The position numbers were made by a program, and so were the translations under genes. Positions 37,195 to 50,900 of a stretch of DNA of 64,000 bases are shown here, piece by piece (within the stretch, counting starts at the first letter, position 1; every line of letters starts with the position of its first letter). The stretch comes from Macrosoma leucophasiata (Eukaryota > Arthropoda > Insecta > Lepidoptera > Hedylidae): assembly GCA_036365455.1 (NCBI GenBank), contig JAWQUS010000007.1, positions 17,624,001 through 17,688,000 of the forward strand, in the 5' to 3' direction. The notes below the pieces were generated by a model, which did no database searches, was not told the DNA's origin, and was given only the letters and a program-made list of their open reading frames with translations.

Positions 37195-37288
37195 TCATTA
37201 GCACGCATGCGCACTGGACTCTATTAGCACGCATGCGCACTGGACTCTATTAGCGCGCATGCGCACTGGACTCTATTATAGCGCATGT
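37195..37288. repeat. 26-bp tandem repeat, about 3.5 units
   Basis: The unit TAGCACGCATGCGCACTGG ACTCTAT (26 bp) repeats three times and a partial fourth follows. Each unit carries the palindrome GCATGC flanked by CGCAC. It lies inside the hAT element. Confidence 0.85.
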
Positions 37289-38179
37289 GCTTTCAAGGTT
37301 CCCGCCAAAAAACTCTAATTTAATTCACTTAGATTAGATGGCACGCAAGAATGACCACTAGAGCATTGATATACCTGAGGATGTTTGCCTTGATGTTAAC
37401 ATATGGGTTTTAAAGATTTATTTTTAGGGTTTCGTAGTGAGATAATAAATTCAGAATTTAGGTAATACATGTTATTAAATATTTATTACTAAAATAGTAA
37501 TATGTACAGTGTATGCTTAATTCTGAATGAATTAATAATTTCAAAATTGAAATACCTATTACTCTTCTACTTCGACATGTCATGCTAGCCATAATGTATG
37601 TGATGACGTGTATGATGATGTGTAACAAATTTTTTATTTATACCTCTCAAGAAACATTTTTCTCATATACCTATCCATCCATCATAACGTGGAGTAGCGG
37701 ACAGACGAGCAGAGCGCATGCGCAACCCGTCAAACCGTATACATTATATACATTCATTTGCTGCCCGACTTCTGTCTCATTCAATCACCTACTGAAATAA
37801 TTTGCCTTTCTCATTTACACACTATATAACGCAACCCGTCACGCCGTCAACCCGTAAACCTTCTCTCTCGTTCTATTACCTAATGAAACAATTAACCTTT
37901 CTCATTCGCACAACCCGTACGTACGATACGGGTAGGCATCTCGGTTATCGCACGCCGCGCGGCGAGTACGCGGCTACGCGGGCTACGCAGCCCGAAAGCA
38001 AGGTACCTAATTGTTCTGCGGCGGCGACGACGAAAGCGTGACCCGCGCGTGAGACTGATAGCCTGATGGCGCCACGGGTCAACCCGTTACAGCGCAAAGA
38101 GAACCCGAATTTTCGGGTTGGCTGACATGCTCGGTTCGTGCGGGCAATTTAGCTCGAGTCGCCCATCGCTATGTACAAT

Positions 38180-38951
38180 TGTTCAAAATAGAAAAAAAAA
38201 CAAAGCTCTGATCATTTAATCCGTATATGACCTAAGCATTATATAAATCACAGCCTCAGCACATTTCAGTGTTGATTGATTGGTTTGTAAGTACTATCAA
38301 ACATTTGTTTGACGATATTCGGAAGAAATTGATGATTGATCGCTCGATAAGTTCCTTGCAAAGGAGCGTTTTTGGTGAACGATCACTTGCTCCGAATATT
38401 TGCGTAAGTATAAATAGGTAAATAGATACGTGTGTTTTAAGAAAAATATTGATAACAAACAGTAACAAAAACCAATCGACATTTTTTTTTCACCAGTTCG
38501 CAATTCAATTCAAAACTATCAAACTTTTATAGAGATCTAGTGTTTGTTGTCACTTTGCAGTGAAAATAGTGTTTTGTTTTTATGTTCCTTGCGGGCATCG
38601 GCAGAACAACCAAACATTTCCTCGCCCGCTCTTTCATGTAGTGAGAACGCGGTGTAACGTGGAAGTAAAAGTAAAGTTCGATTGACGGTTAGATTGTAAA
38701 CTTGTCCCAAGGACTTGCAATGTTCGCAGGCGTCGCAGCGCAGAATTTGTTAGTACAAAACAATTCGTGTTTTGCAATGTCAAATTGAATGTACATTAAA
38801 TTATTCATTGTTCTCTCTCGTTGCTGTATTTTAAAGCAGATACGAGCAAACGTAATTTACATACGAAATAACGTAATTTAAATATTTAAATATCTCACAC
38901 GTGCTCATGTATTGTATAAGTAAGGTAATCTCGAGTTACAGACTTAAAATA
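38180..38951. other. Downstream flank of peptidase copy B
   Basis: Unique sequence 3-prime of copy B. No feature was recognised. Confidence 0.4.
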
Positions 38952-38957
38952 TTTATT
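38952..38957 (-). terminator. Possible poly(A) signal of copy B
   Basis: TTTATT on the plus strand reads AATAAA on the minus strand, only 24 bp past the stop at 38981. A very short 3-prime UTR is possible but unproven. Confidence 0.4.
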
Positions 38958-38980
38958 TCTATTTACAGGCTATTTTGCAA

Positions 38981-41900
38981 TTACACAAAACTCAAACATT
39001 TCGCCCAGTAGCGGTTCATTGTCCTGTATCTGTGTAGATTTACTCCCGCCAGGCTGTGAGCTTCATCTGGATATGACTGAAAATAAAGAATTCATTTATT
39101 CATCTATTTTGTTGAATTATAAGCACTGTATAGTTATGAATGCTTAATTCTACTGCGACTATTGTTTTACTAGCACTAACTTGATATTTTCTAGTGGTAG
39201 AGTTCCAAGTGTAGGAGTTTAAGAGCGTAGACACCACCGCATTACCTAACCTATCTGCCGCTGAATCGTAGTGTTCGGCACTATCGTGTTCCGGTTAGAT
39301 GGTAATGTATGGCCCCGTAATAACTTTCACAGAGACATGACACCTTAGGTCTCAGGGGTGGCAACTGCATTTTGACCTCTGGTTTTTATGTAGATGTCTA
39401 TAGTCTGCAGTCACCACTTAACATCAATGTGAGCTGCATGCTTGTTAGCCACTTTCATTACATAAAAAAATGTTATTTTTTACAAGAAGTCATATTCAAG
39501 GCTCAGCAAGAGTATCGGTAGTCTCAGTATACTATCGGTATTGATATTTTTAGAAAACTAAGCTGATATCCAAAAACACTATAATGAACTTAAATCTAGG
39601 CAATTGTCTATCGACACTAACCAGAAAATCACTCAAGTTGCTACTTTACAAAAAGGAGATAATAAATGAAGCTGAGGAATTATTTCATACTTACCAAAGA
39701 TATTTACTACATAATTTATTCGATTGCTCTCGTTTATATTTTAATAAAAATAATTACCATCTGCTCAAAAGGAATATTGAGTTCCTGAAGCGCACGCATC
39801 AGCTTGGCAGCATTCTGATAGTGCACGTTGTCGTCAGCATTGCCGTGCATCAGGTAGAAATCGTGGTCACGAAGTTTCTCCGCGAGCAATGTCACGTCAC
39901 CGGCTTCGTAGCCCGACAAGTTGTCTTCGGCCGTGGGCAAACCCATGTAGCGTTCCGTGTACATGGTGTCTTTAAAAATAAAATTATAAGGTTACCCACT
40001 TATTCATAAGCGTATTTTAGCTAAAGTGTTGCTAATCTCTCCTTTGTCTTTTTCTATCCTGCGCATTTGACAATGCAACTGACAAAGACAAAGCATTCTA
40101 TAGCTTAAACGTATCTAATGTACGTTTATGAATACGGGACGTAAGTTTTTAATTTAACAACCTCTAAGATACGGAAACAGTAGGCTACTGTCAAGCTATA
40201 TTCATAACAACAAAACACAAATCTTAGTTGCTAAATAGTGAACGTATGAGCTTCATTAATGCAGACAAAAAATATTCACCTTTGTTAATGAAGGTATTGA
40301 GACCTCTAACTTTATTTAGTTACCATAGATTACAATCATACGTTATTGTAGTTATAGAGAAGGCCGATACTTAAAAATTACATTGCATAGTGTGACGTAC
40401 ATATTTTCGATTTAATAGAGGTATTAAATCGAAAATATATAAGTCACACTACACAAATTAATTTTTAAGTATCGGCCATCATGACGATAATGATGATTTT
40501 TTTTTATGCTACGGAAGTGGCAAACAGGCATGCAGTTCACATTGATGTTAAGTGATGACTGCAGCCTAGACACCCACACAAAGACCGAGGTCAAAATACA
40601 GATGCGTTACCACTCCTGACGTCTAAGGTGTTATGCCTCTGTGCCGGAAATTACAGGCCGTACATTACTACCTGACCGGAACACGATAGTGCTCAACACT
40701 ACCATTTAGCGGCAAGTATATTAGGTAATGCGGTGGTGCCTACGCCCGCGAGCTCCGTCACTGGAGCTCTACCACCAGTAAAATGATGATGAAAAGTAAG
40801 TAAGTAGTAGTAGTAATAAAGTAGTAAGTACTTACTGTAGTAGAGCCACGAAGTTACGGGCGCGGTGGAGACGCCACAGCGGAACAAAAAGTCGTCATCA
40901 TGCACCAGTGTGAGCAACGTGGCGTACCCGCCGTAGCTGTGGCCCCAGATTCCCACGCGGTCGCGGTCAATGAATTCGTACCGGTCTAACACTTGCCTAC
41001 AATCAGAGAATTATAAGAGAGATATATATTAAATTATAAGTTTACGATCCATCGACCACTTCCACCGTAGCAAATCATTACATATCTATAACATTGCACC
41101 GTTTGTACACTTTATAAGGGATGAATAATAATTATAGATATTATAACAATAAAGTAAAGTAGCCTGCCCGCCCCGTCTAGTCAAGTCAGTTCATTATCTT
41201 TGAGCCTCGATCTTTGTAGAAATCCACGGACTACATAATTGCCTACCAATAAGTTATAGTTGTAGTAGTATACTGATAAAATAAAAAGCGAGCGCGATAG
41301 ATGAAGAAAAAGTCGTCCTAAATTTCATCTTACCTCAAAATGACGAAGTGGTCTTCAATTTCTACGGTGCCGAGAGCGTTGTTGAGAGAATACAGAATCT
41401 CTTGACCATTGAGACCAGAACCGCGGCCATCGGCCATCATGTAGATCACGTTGCGACTTGTAGTAAGATACGAATGGTAACCTGAATTCATATGAAAATA
41501 TTGATTACTATTCGAATTTATCTGTGGAACTAATTAATGAAATTTTTTTTTTTGTAATGAATTAGGCAAACAAGCATGCAGTTCATATTAATGTTAAGTG
41601 ATGACTGCAGCCTATAGATACTTACACAAAGACAAGAGGTCAAAATGCAGATGCGTTGCCTCACGGCGCCGGAGAAAAGGGAAACACGGTCAGCCAATCG
41701 TCCCAATTAATACTTATATTAATAGGTAATTATAGTAATTGAAGAGCTAAGTCGGCTAGCTTAGGTTTGCCACTGACGTGAGTATGTCACCTCGAGATCA
41801 ATCTTATAATGACCTATGGAGCTGCGTTATATGAGAATTAAATAGCAGATTAACTTCCTGAGAAAGATTAACTACTTCAGTGGCTTAGGTGTAGTAGGTG

Positions 41901-44900
41901 ACAAATCGTCAAGCTCCAAGTTTGATACCCAAGTTGGGAAAAAATATATATAACATAACATTTTTTTCCAATTGTGTAAGTTCTTTGGCTAAGTTTTCTG
42001 TTAACAGTACATAGTGTTTGGATGGGGGTTCGATTAATAACAATAGATTCTTCACCGTTGCGACTTAAAATAACACCGGATACTGATGAATCGTAAGTGT
42101 GTGCTTGCACATAGTAAAAAGCTATGCTTAAAAGTCCTTCGGACTCAGCGTGAAATTTCGTCGAAAATTGGTATAAGGACTCTTATTGCGGCCTATTTTA
42201 TTACTAATTCTAAATTCTTGATAAGATATTAAATTAATTTTAGGTCTACTTCAATGCCATTCTTCATGAAATATTTTTTATAAAATCGAATGAAACACAA
42301 AAAGCAGCGACAATAAAAAAGTAAAATTTTAATCATACGATTAACGCGAAACGAAATTATTTAATCTGAAGAATAACATTTTCAATGTAACCTTGGCACA
42401 GCATTGAACATGCGAAATATTTTTGTTCAGTAGGTTATGGCGATAAAATGTAGGTACTCGCATCAAGGACTAAACAGAAAAAAAAACAAAAACTCAGAAA
42501 AAGAACGGACAAGGATAAACCTACATAGAAAAAATAAACTTATATTTTTTATCATTCAAAAAGATATTGATGAATTTCTCGGAACAATTTTGTATCTTAA
42601 CTATCACGGAGTACCGAGGGAGTACCTAATTGGCATAAAAAGATGATTATTTCCTTTTTAAGGTCTGCAAAGTAAAATTCATCCATATAAGTCGGTTGTT
42701 TTGTCAAAAAATTATACTTGTTGTAAACTCACCAACAGTAAAGGTGTCATAAACAGTGTTAGTGTTCGGGCCCGAGTACACGTAATAGACCATGGGGTAC
42801 TTGGTCGTGGTATCATTGACGTCAAGACCAGGAGGAAGGAATAGGCGAACGGGCGCAGGGTAACCGTTTCCGAGAGGCACTGTTGTGATGAAGGTATTTG
42901 GTCGGACCTTCCCGATGAGACGCTCCCGTACTATGGCGTTATCCTCCCATAACTGGAGAGTTTGGCGGCTCTGAGAAAAAAATGGTGAAATTATGTTCTG
43001 TAGATATCCATCTTTAAGGCAAAGGTCACCTATCACGAAATATCGAAAACTATTTTACTTACAAAGGGGCCGTTCAAGTATTACGTAAGCAGATTTATTA
43101 CAATTCTTTACCCCCCCATCCCCCTTGTCAGCAAAAGTAAGCAAAGCTCTTACCCCCTCCCCCCATGCTTACGTAAACATTTATCAATTAATGTATTGTT
43201 TTTTTTAATATTATAATTATAATTTTAAAAATAAAAAAATAGATTTAGGCATGGAGTTATAACGCTTAGAAGCCAAGTCAACGCGCGCAGAATTAGGCCA
43301 TTTCAGGTCAGCCTTTTAAGGCTAACTCCGCTCGCCGGCCGTCCATTCCAGTCCATTCCCACGACACCCACGACACGGAGTGGAGCTTCCCGCAATAATG
43401 AGAAATACGAGTTATTGTGTGGTGAAAGGCTGTCACAATGCTTCACAAAAGCGTAATAAGGACTCGAAGATCACATTTCACACATAAGTATTACTTGGTA
43501 TCGTCTATTTTTGTTTAAAAACAAAAAAAAACAAATCGTAAAATCGAAGTAGACCTGAGTCGATCGCGAGCGATAGAATCACTTTGATTGAATCACGATC
43601 CAAACACAAGTGATCGGGTCGTGACGTACAAAAAAAGTCGATCATTTGGGTCCTTTGGGTCATTGGGTACTTTGTTTCTCGTGAACTCTATCACATTAAG
43701 CATAAGGTACACTTCAGTTTGTTTACAGTTTTATTGATCAAGCTCCCCTGCACCATGTCATCTAATTGTAAAATTTATGCTACATACCTATAAAGTTTAA
43801 GAATGAAATTATAGTGATAATTAATTGAAATGTATAGCGACATAATGTGTGGATCGCGATCTCGAGTCACGCATCCTTATCAGATGGGTCTCGAATCACG
43901 AGAATCATGAGCTACAGTATACGTTTGAGCGAAATCGAGTCGCGACCCAAATGACCCAAACGATCGAGTCATTTAGACTCGATCACCTTGTCAATGGGCC
44001 GCGATCGACCCGAATCCCGACGAAGGAGTGATCGACTCAGGTCTAAATCGAAGTACTCAGATGATTAAGATGTTGCCAGCAAAGGATTTTTTTTTACCCC
44101 ACATTTGTTTTTTTATCATTTTCTACAATGAATATTTTTCCAATCCTATGACAGTGCGCGATGTTAAACTGGTGGTAGAGCTCGAGTGACAGGGCTCGCG
44201 GGCGTAGGCACCACCGCATTACCTAATATACTTGCCGCTAAATGGTAGTGTTCAGCACTCGTGTTCCGGTCAGGTTATGTAGCTAGTAGGTAATGTACGG
44301 CCCTGTAATTTCCGGAGGCATAACACCTTAGGCCTCAGAAGTGGCAACGCAACTGCATTTTGACCTCTGGTCATTGTGTGGGTGTCTATAGGATGCAGTC
44401 ATCACTTAACATCAATGTGAATTGCATGCTTGTTTGCCACTTTTATGACACAAAATTAAATAAAATATGGACGTTATGGCATTAAAAAAAGATTTTTTTA
44501 GCAAGTTTCGCCCACTTGACTTGTAACCCAGTCAAATGTGTTCGACACTCAAAGTTTGAAACGTTTATTATAGGTATATTATATGGTCACACCCTACGTA
44601 TTTATGTATTTATTTCACGGCTACCTGACAAGCATTTAATGTATGGCCGGCCCCGTAATAACTATCACAGAGACATAATAACTAAGGTCTCAGGGGTGGC
44701 AACGCATCTGCATTTTGACTTCTGGTCTTTGTGTGGGTGTCTATAGGCTGCAGTCATCACTTAACATCAATGTGAACTGCATGCTTGTTTGCCACCTTCA
44801 ATACATAAATAAGCAGGTGTAAACAGGTGAGTAAATATTGGTCCGATTTGTTTACTAATAAACCTCGTAGACATATTTTATATGTTTATAGTTTCAAAAA

Positions 44901-47900
44901 CAGTTTTTTTAATTTTATCATAGCTACTATAGCTACTACAAGCAAGACGTATTTGTTTATATATGAAATTTGATAAAAACTATGTTTCATCCGGTAAACA
45001 GATAGGTGAAGATCGACGTAGATTCGGATCCCCTACTACTATGAGATTCTCAAGACGATTTTCCGAAGCTGTTTCACTTTGCTATTACGACCCAAAATTG
45101 GCCGACATTGTGGGATAAAACATATTTGCTTGCAACCCTTTTCGAGTCTTTATGTGTGCGTCAACGCAAGTAATTCCATGAAGTTTACGCATACATCGTC
45201 TCCTTAGATCATGTAGATAGTTTTTCTTACGACGTAGACGAAGAATAAGAAATTATTTTTCAAAATTCATTTTCTTAAAAATAATCACCGATTCCCTTGG
45301 TATTTTGTAAATGAAACACATTTTTTTCATCTGCTTTTCAATCTATATGCCTTACGTACGAGGTAAACCTAGATTTAATTTTTGACTTCTGTCTGAACAC
45401 TTTAAAATGTTTGCAGTGTTTGAGGATCGATCTCGTCATTCAGGTAACTCCGGAACACTAGTTTGTGGTTCAAGGACCACGAAATAAATGTTTGAGTCAA
45501 AACTTAAACAAGATTTACTGCTCTTTTGTGACCAACAAACACGATGCATTGTTGGTAAACTTTGGAAAAAATAAAAGACCGGGAACTACGGATGCTGGAA
45601 AACAAACCTAAATGTCGGGCAAGTAAACGAATGTTGGTGGTTTTACGATACACGCGAGATGAAGCCACAAAAAGAGGAATCACTTGCCAATACACGACCG
45701 GAGATACCTACATTCAATCCAAACGGTAGGTTACATAAATGCTCGTAATATTAAGCATACCTATGCGTAAAAGTATAAACCTACAGTTTATTTACAACCC
45801 TTATTTTTAAAAATAAGTGAAGCCTTCATGAATTTATGTAATGATGGTTTCAAACGTTTCAAGCATAGTTCATATTCATGATAAATTAAATAAATAAATA
45901 AAATACGCTTACACTCACAGCCCTACACTAGGTAATACTAGGTAAATAGACCCGTGTCGTGGGTATCGTTGTTCACACAGAAACACACAGACCCGAAACA
46001 AATATCTGTAGGTCTTACAAATAAGTAAATATAAGACCTATTGCGGGAATCGGACCAGCGAATAAAGCGGTCGTCACCCACCGCTGGACAAACTGGATAA
46101 TGACTGGTTACACATAACTGCATTAAACAAACTGAACTCACCAATGGATCGATCAAGAAAGTGGCGGACGGTTCATTGGTAGATGAGCAAGTGATGGAGA
46201 GGTACCGCGCGTTTCGGCTGGCAGTGGCGGTAGCCCAGGTGCAGGGCCCGCCGTCGGGCAGTACCAGGTCGCAGCTGAGGCAGCCGCTCTGGCTGCCCAC
46301 TACGTGCACCTGCGACTGCCACGGCTGCCCCGCCACGGTCCGAGTGAAGTAGCTAAATAAGAAATGGATATAATTAATGGCCTCTACATCATCTCATACA
46401 TAATCTTCCTATACAAGAGACGAATTTACACAAATAAACCGATTACATTAAGATGTATGCTGCAGTTTGGAACTTTGAAGCCTGCTCACTGTTCAACAGC
46501 AAGATAATCGATTCATTTTAATGCTCTCATCACTTCAGCCGCAAGACATCCGCACAGAAAAACAGCTCTCTACAAAGATACCCACAACAGTGTTGGGTAA
46601 CATTAGGAGAGAATATGCCACGCTTGGCACGCAATTCCATTGCGTTGAGCACCTGCCCATTCCGCGTTATTGTATTCACTAGACTGGTTTGACCGCCATT
46701 GTACGGTCGACTGACTGCAATAGCGAGAGAATTTGTACGGCCCTGTAATTTCCAGCACAGAGGCATAACACCTTAGGCTTCAGGAGTGGTAACGCATCTG
46801 CATTTTGACCTTGGTTTTTGTGTAAATGTCTTTAGGCTGCAGTCATCACTAAACATCAATGTGAACTGCATGCTGGGTTACCACTCCCATTACATAAAAA
46901 AAAAGAATTCTCCTCCATAAGAAGGCGATGGGGTTGTTACGTTGCGAAGCCTTCAAAACATAATACGTACTAAAGTACGTTTGTCTCGTCCATCCCGACG
47001 TAGTTGTTGACTGTGAATCCTCCCGGGGTGATGGAATTGGAAACGATTTCTCCATTGAGTCTCATGCTGATGTATAGGTGCTGCCAGATGTTTCCGTCGG
47101 ATTGCTCGAGGGACCAACGTGTGGAGACGTAGAAATCACCGTTGGCACTAAACCTTGGTAATGCGATAGGAACCCAGCCATTTGGTTGTTGACGGTGCTC
47201 TTCCTGGAATATGATTGCACGTGTATGCAAGTGCATATATATAATATCTAATTTGGAACTTAATTGCATTGTCCAGAAAGTCCAAATCTCACATTGAATT
47301 ATTATTCAAATCGGCAAATTTTTGCCTACTAATTTAAGCCTGGTTTGATCCCGGGGCCCGAAAGTAAATGATGTTAGGTTTTTCTGGGAAAATTCTCAGT
47401 GACAATTTCGGAGTTTGGATATCGAATCAGTACAGTAAGAAATATTGACACATCCACCTTAGGAAAGAGACATCGGCTATTTCCGGTTCTGTAGAGCGTT
47501 GTCTCCTTCGCACTCAACCTCTGTGACGTCTGTCAATCATTTTGATCATATTTTGACCAATGCCGCAATATTATTGCTTACGTAGGTGCTTGCTTATTCA
47601 GTGTGTAATAGAGATAACGCTCTACGAAGTCGAGACTGAGGCAAACTTCAAAAGGCTTTCCTGAACTCAATGTGCAATATTTCTTGACGAGTACTAGAAA
47701 CAAAGATTACCTTACCTCGCATACCGTAGTTTCTATATCACATATTCTGAGCACAGTATAATTCTGGCGCCTGTTGAGCCAATGTACAACAATTTCAGTA
47801 GGAGTGGGCCACAACACGCCACCCAATATATGATCATCAGTGACAACTTCAGGAGGAGACATGGTAATAAAATTTCTATCATTGGACAGCACTAAAGATG

Positions 47901-50900
47901 TCAAGTTTACGACACGCAATAACGCTGTCGGGTTTGTGCGGCCGACCTGGAATTAATATTGTTTTAGCTGCAAGCATAGAGCAACACAGGCCACCGGCCG
48001 CGGCGGACTGGAGGGTAGTAGCCATCGCGTTTATTACCGATGCAAAACAGTCTGTCATTTTTTACGGGGGGAAATGAGTGCGACACACACGCACACTACA
48101 AAAATCATCTATTACTACGAAACTCACACCTTGACTTTAACAAGAAACAACTTCACGCACACATTTAAACATCTAGGCGACAGGTATAGGCCCATTTGGG
48201 CTTGCACTTTGACAGAGGGGAAAGCCTGCATATGGCTACTCCCCTCCGGTGTTGCTCTTTGGCTGCAAGTGTTTGTTTATGAACATAAATCTTCTTTCTT
48301 TGATAACTGCCTCAATTTCTATAGTTGACATGCTAACACTGGGCATGATAATAGGTACACATTCGATCCCCTGAATCAGAATGTACGTAAGTGATGTCGA
48401 TGTCGAGTTGTTTTAATTAGGAAGATGCTTCGTAGCAAGGGCGCAAGGTGGAGAAATAATAATATACTTTATGATGACTTATGATTGGTCAGGTTCGCAC
48501 GCTTTTATATGAAAGTGGCACTTACAGAATTGGTTTGTTCGAGTTCAGTAGACATACTTAAAACATTTAATTATACTACGTGTTTAAAGCCAAATGCGAT
48601 TGCAAACTCAATTTTTCAAAATATTGGCCTCGTATCGTGATTCGATTCGTGAATACATACGGCATAATGTATCTACCTGATTGATCAAAGACATGATAAC
48701 AGGAAAGACTCATTTAAGATATCTTCTTTGTTAAAATCACTTTTAACAGTAAGTTTGTAAGGAGATGGTAGGAACCATTACCTACCATTACCAAGAGTCT
48801 GTAGCGAGTGACTTACATAAAAAACTTGGTACACTTGCCTTGTTTGACCTACGATGTTGGGGGTATTTAACGATCAATTAATATGACAATACATTTCACA
48901 TCCTTCTCTAACTTTAAAAGTTGGAGAAGGATGTGAAATGTAACAATAACTTTAACAAATATCGTGGTGCAACCCAAGCTTATAAATAACTCTGGTAGTA
49001 AGATGCATAATTGACCGTAAAATACCCCCAACATCGTAGGTCGGTAACAAAAAAATATTAAATGCAAGATATACCTTAGGATATTTAAGATCAACGAGCT
49101 CTGGGTAAAGATCATCGGGATCAGACTTATCCACAAAGTAGTAGTATGAGTAGCTCTCTACTTCTGTGTCGTTGAAAGTAGCGAATGCAAGATATGACCC
49201 GTCCGTTGAGAACCAAGTCGCTTGGCCGGTGTACATAACGTCCTCTGTAATTATAGGTATGTATACATAAATATTAGACAACACAGAACAGCGGCCATAC
49301 CACCTTATTAGCAGTCATAATGGAATCTTCTTTGTTTCGACGTTTGACGAACGTCAACGAAAAGTGAGCTATAAAGCAATCTTTATTTTATCAAATGGAA
49401 CTAACTTGGGTTTAAAAATATAAAAGGTCACGAAGCAGAACACTGTTTGGAAAACACTTTGATTCGGATTTGAATTTATTTATTTATTCCGATTACGTAA
49501 AGATATTTTAAATACTTACCGAGAAGCGTTCTAGTGCTCCTCAAGATAATATTCTAAGCATTTCATCCTGAATCTTTTTCATTGTTTTTGTAGAAATCTT
49601 TTTTTTTATGTAATGGAAGTGACATGAGCCTGCAGTTCACATTTATGTTAAGTGATGACTGCAGCCTATAGACACCCATACAAAGACCAAGGTCAAAATG
49701 CAGATGCGTTACCACACCTGAGGCCTTAGGTGTTATGCTTCTGTGCCGGAAATTACAGGTCCGTACATATTACCACCTGACCGAAACACGATAGTGCTGA
49801 ACACTACCATTTAGCGGCAAGTATATTAGGTAATGCAGTGGTGCCTACGCCCACGAGCTCCGTCACTGGAGCTCTACCACCAGTAAATATCAATCAATCA
49901 ACAAATCAATTTAAGGAACTTGCCAAGATTTTTTAAGCTATTGCATAGCTTCTATCGAGGGCCTTGAGCGCGGGGACCGAATCCAGAAATTCCGTAACGA
50001 AAAAAAACCTCACGCTCCCCACTCCGACGGGCACGGAGGTGTGGCTTGAAGGCCGTGCATTGTTTAACGTCGTTTCTTTTCGGCAGTCTTCGACACGGTG
50101 TTTGTGTGCGTGCAACTAAACGTATTGTACGACTCTACGAAGCTCGCACGAATCGAGACGAGCTGCTCCGAAATCGGACGAACCATAAGCAGCTGTTTAT
50201 ATGTATTGTAAAATAATAAAAATATTTCAAACAATATTAACGTTTTATTTATTTAATAAAAGAAAAAAAAATGTTTTCTTATCGGTCACCACGCTCAAAA
50301 AGTGTAACTTGAATTAATATCAAAGAAAAAAAGAAATACTGCATAAGTAAAATTAATAAATAATTATAATTGCATACCTTCATATACCCAATCAGTATGT
50401 CCATTATAAAAGACGCCCGGGATACCGTCAAAAGTAAGTTGAATCGCCTCATCGGAGTTCTCTGGCAAATAGTATACATTATTATCTAGCACGTAAGCCA
50501 GAGAATGACCACCGCCGAAGATGCACAGTTGAAGGCGTTGGTGATTGGCGATGTATGTTACGTTTCTGAATAAAAGTTTGCAACGTTTGAATCATTATCT
50601 TACCCTATTTTATATAGGTAGATATATATAATGATCAGTACCTGTAAAATGATCTTACCCTGTAGCGATTTCATAGAGAGCAAATCTAGCCGTAGTTGAA
50701 TATCTATAAACCTGAAATAAAATGAAAATATTGGTAACATAAGAAATGGGAGTATCACACTCTCTGCCTACCCCGTTAGGGACCTGGCGTGAAGATACAT
50801 ACATACATACATACTATCTCAAAATTATTCAAAAACTGTTGTTACACATCGGATTATAGATAATGATTATCAACCCGTATAAATAAATTACTAAAATAAT

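Larger units (their letters stand above)
36125..38171. mobile_element. Non-autonomous hAT element, 2,047 bp
   Basis: Ends are TAGCGGTGGGACGGGTC at the left and GACTCGAGC...GCCCATCGCTA at the right (hAT-type TAG.GRTGGG tips). The element is flanked by the identical 8-bp duplication TGTACAAT at 36117-36124 and 38172-38179. Sub-terminal regions are rich in repeated CGGGTT/AACCCG motifs. No transposase domain (BED finger, RNase-H-like core or dimerisation domain) could be recognised; open frames at 37582-38041 are repeat-derived. Confidence 0.85.

Noticed and set aside
39584..40009. 141-codon plus-strand open frame
   Set aside because: Antisense shadow of the copy B exon at 39758-39969, which has clear DPP4 motifs on the minus strand.
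43049..43190. C-rich DNA beginning GGGGCCGTTCAAGTATTACG as a transposon end
   Set aside because: It looks like a known MITE-type terminus, but the partner end could not be located, so it was not called.
46161..46352. 63-codon plus frame
   Set aside because: Antisense to exon 10 of copy B.
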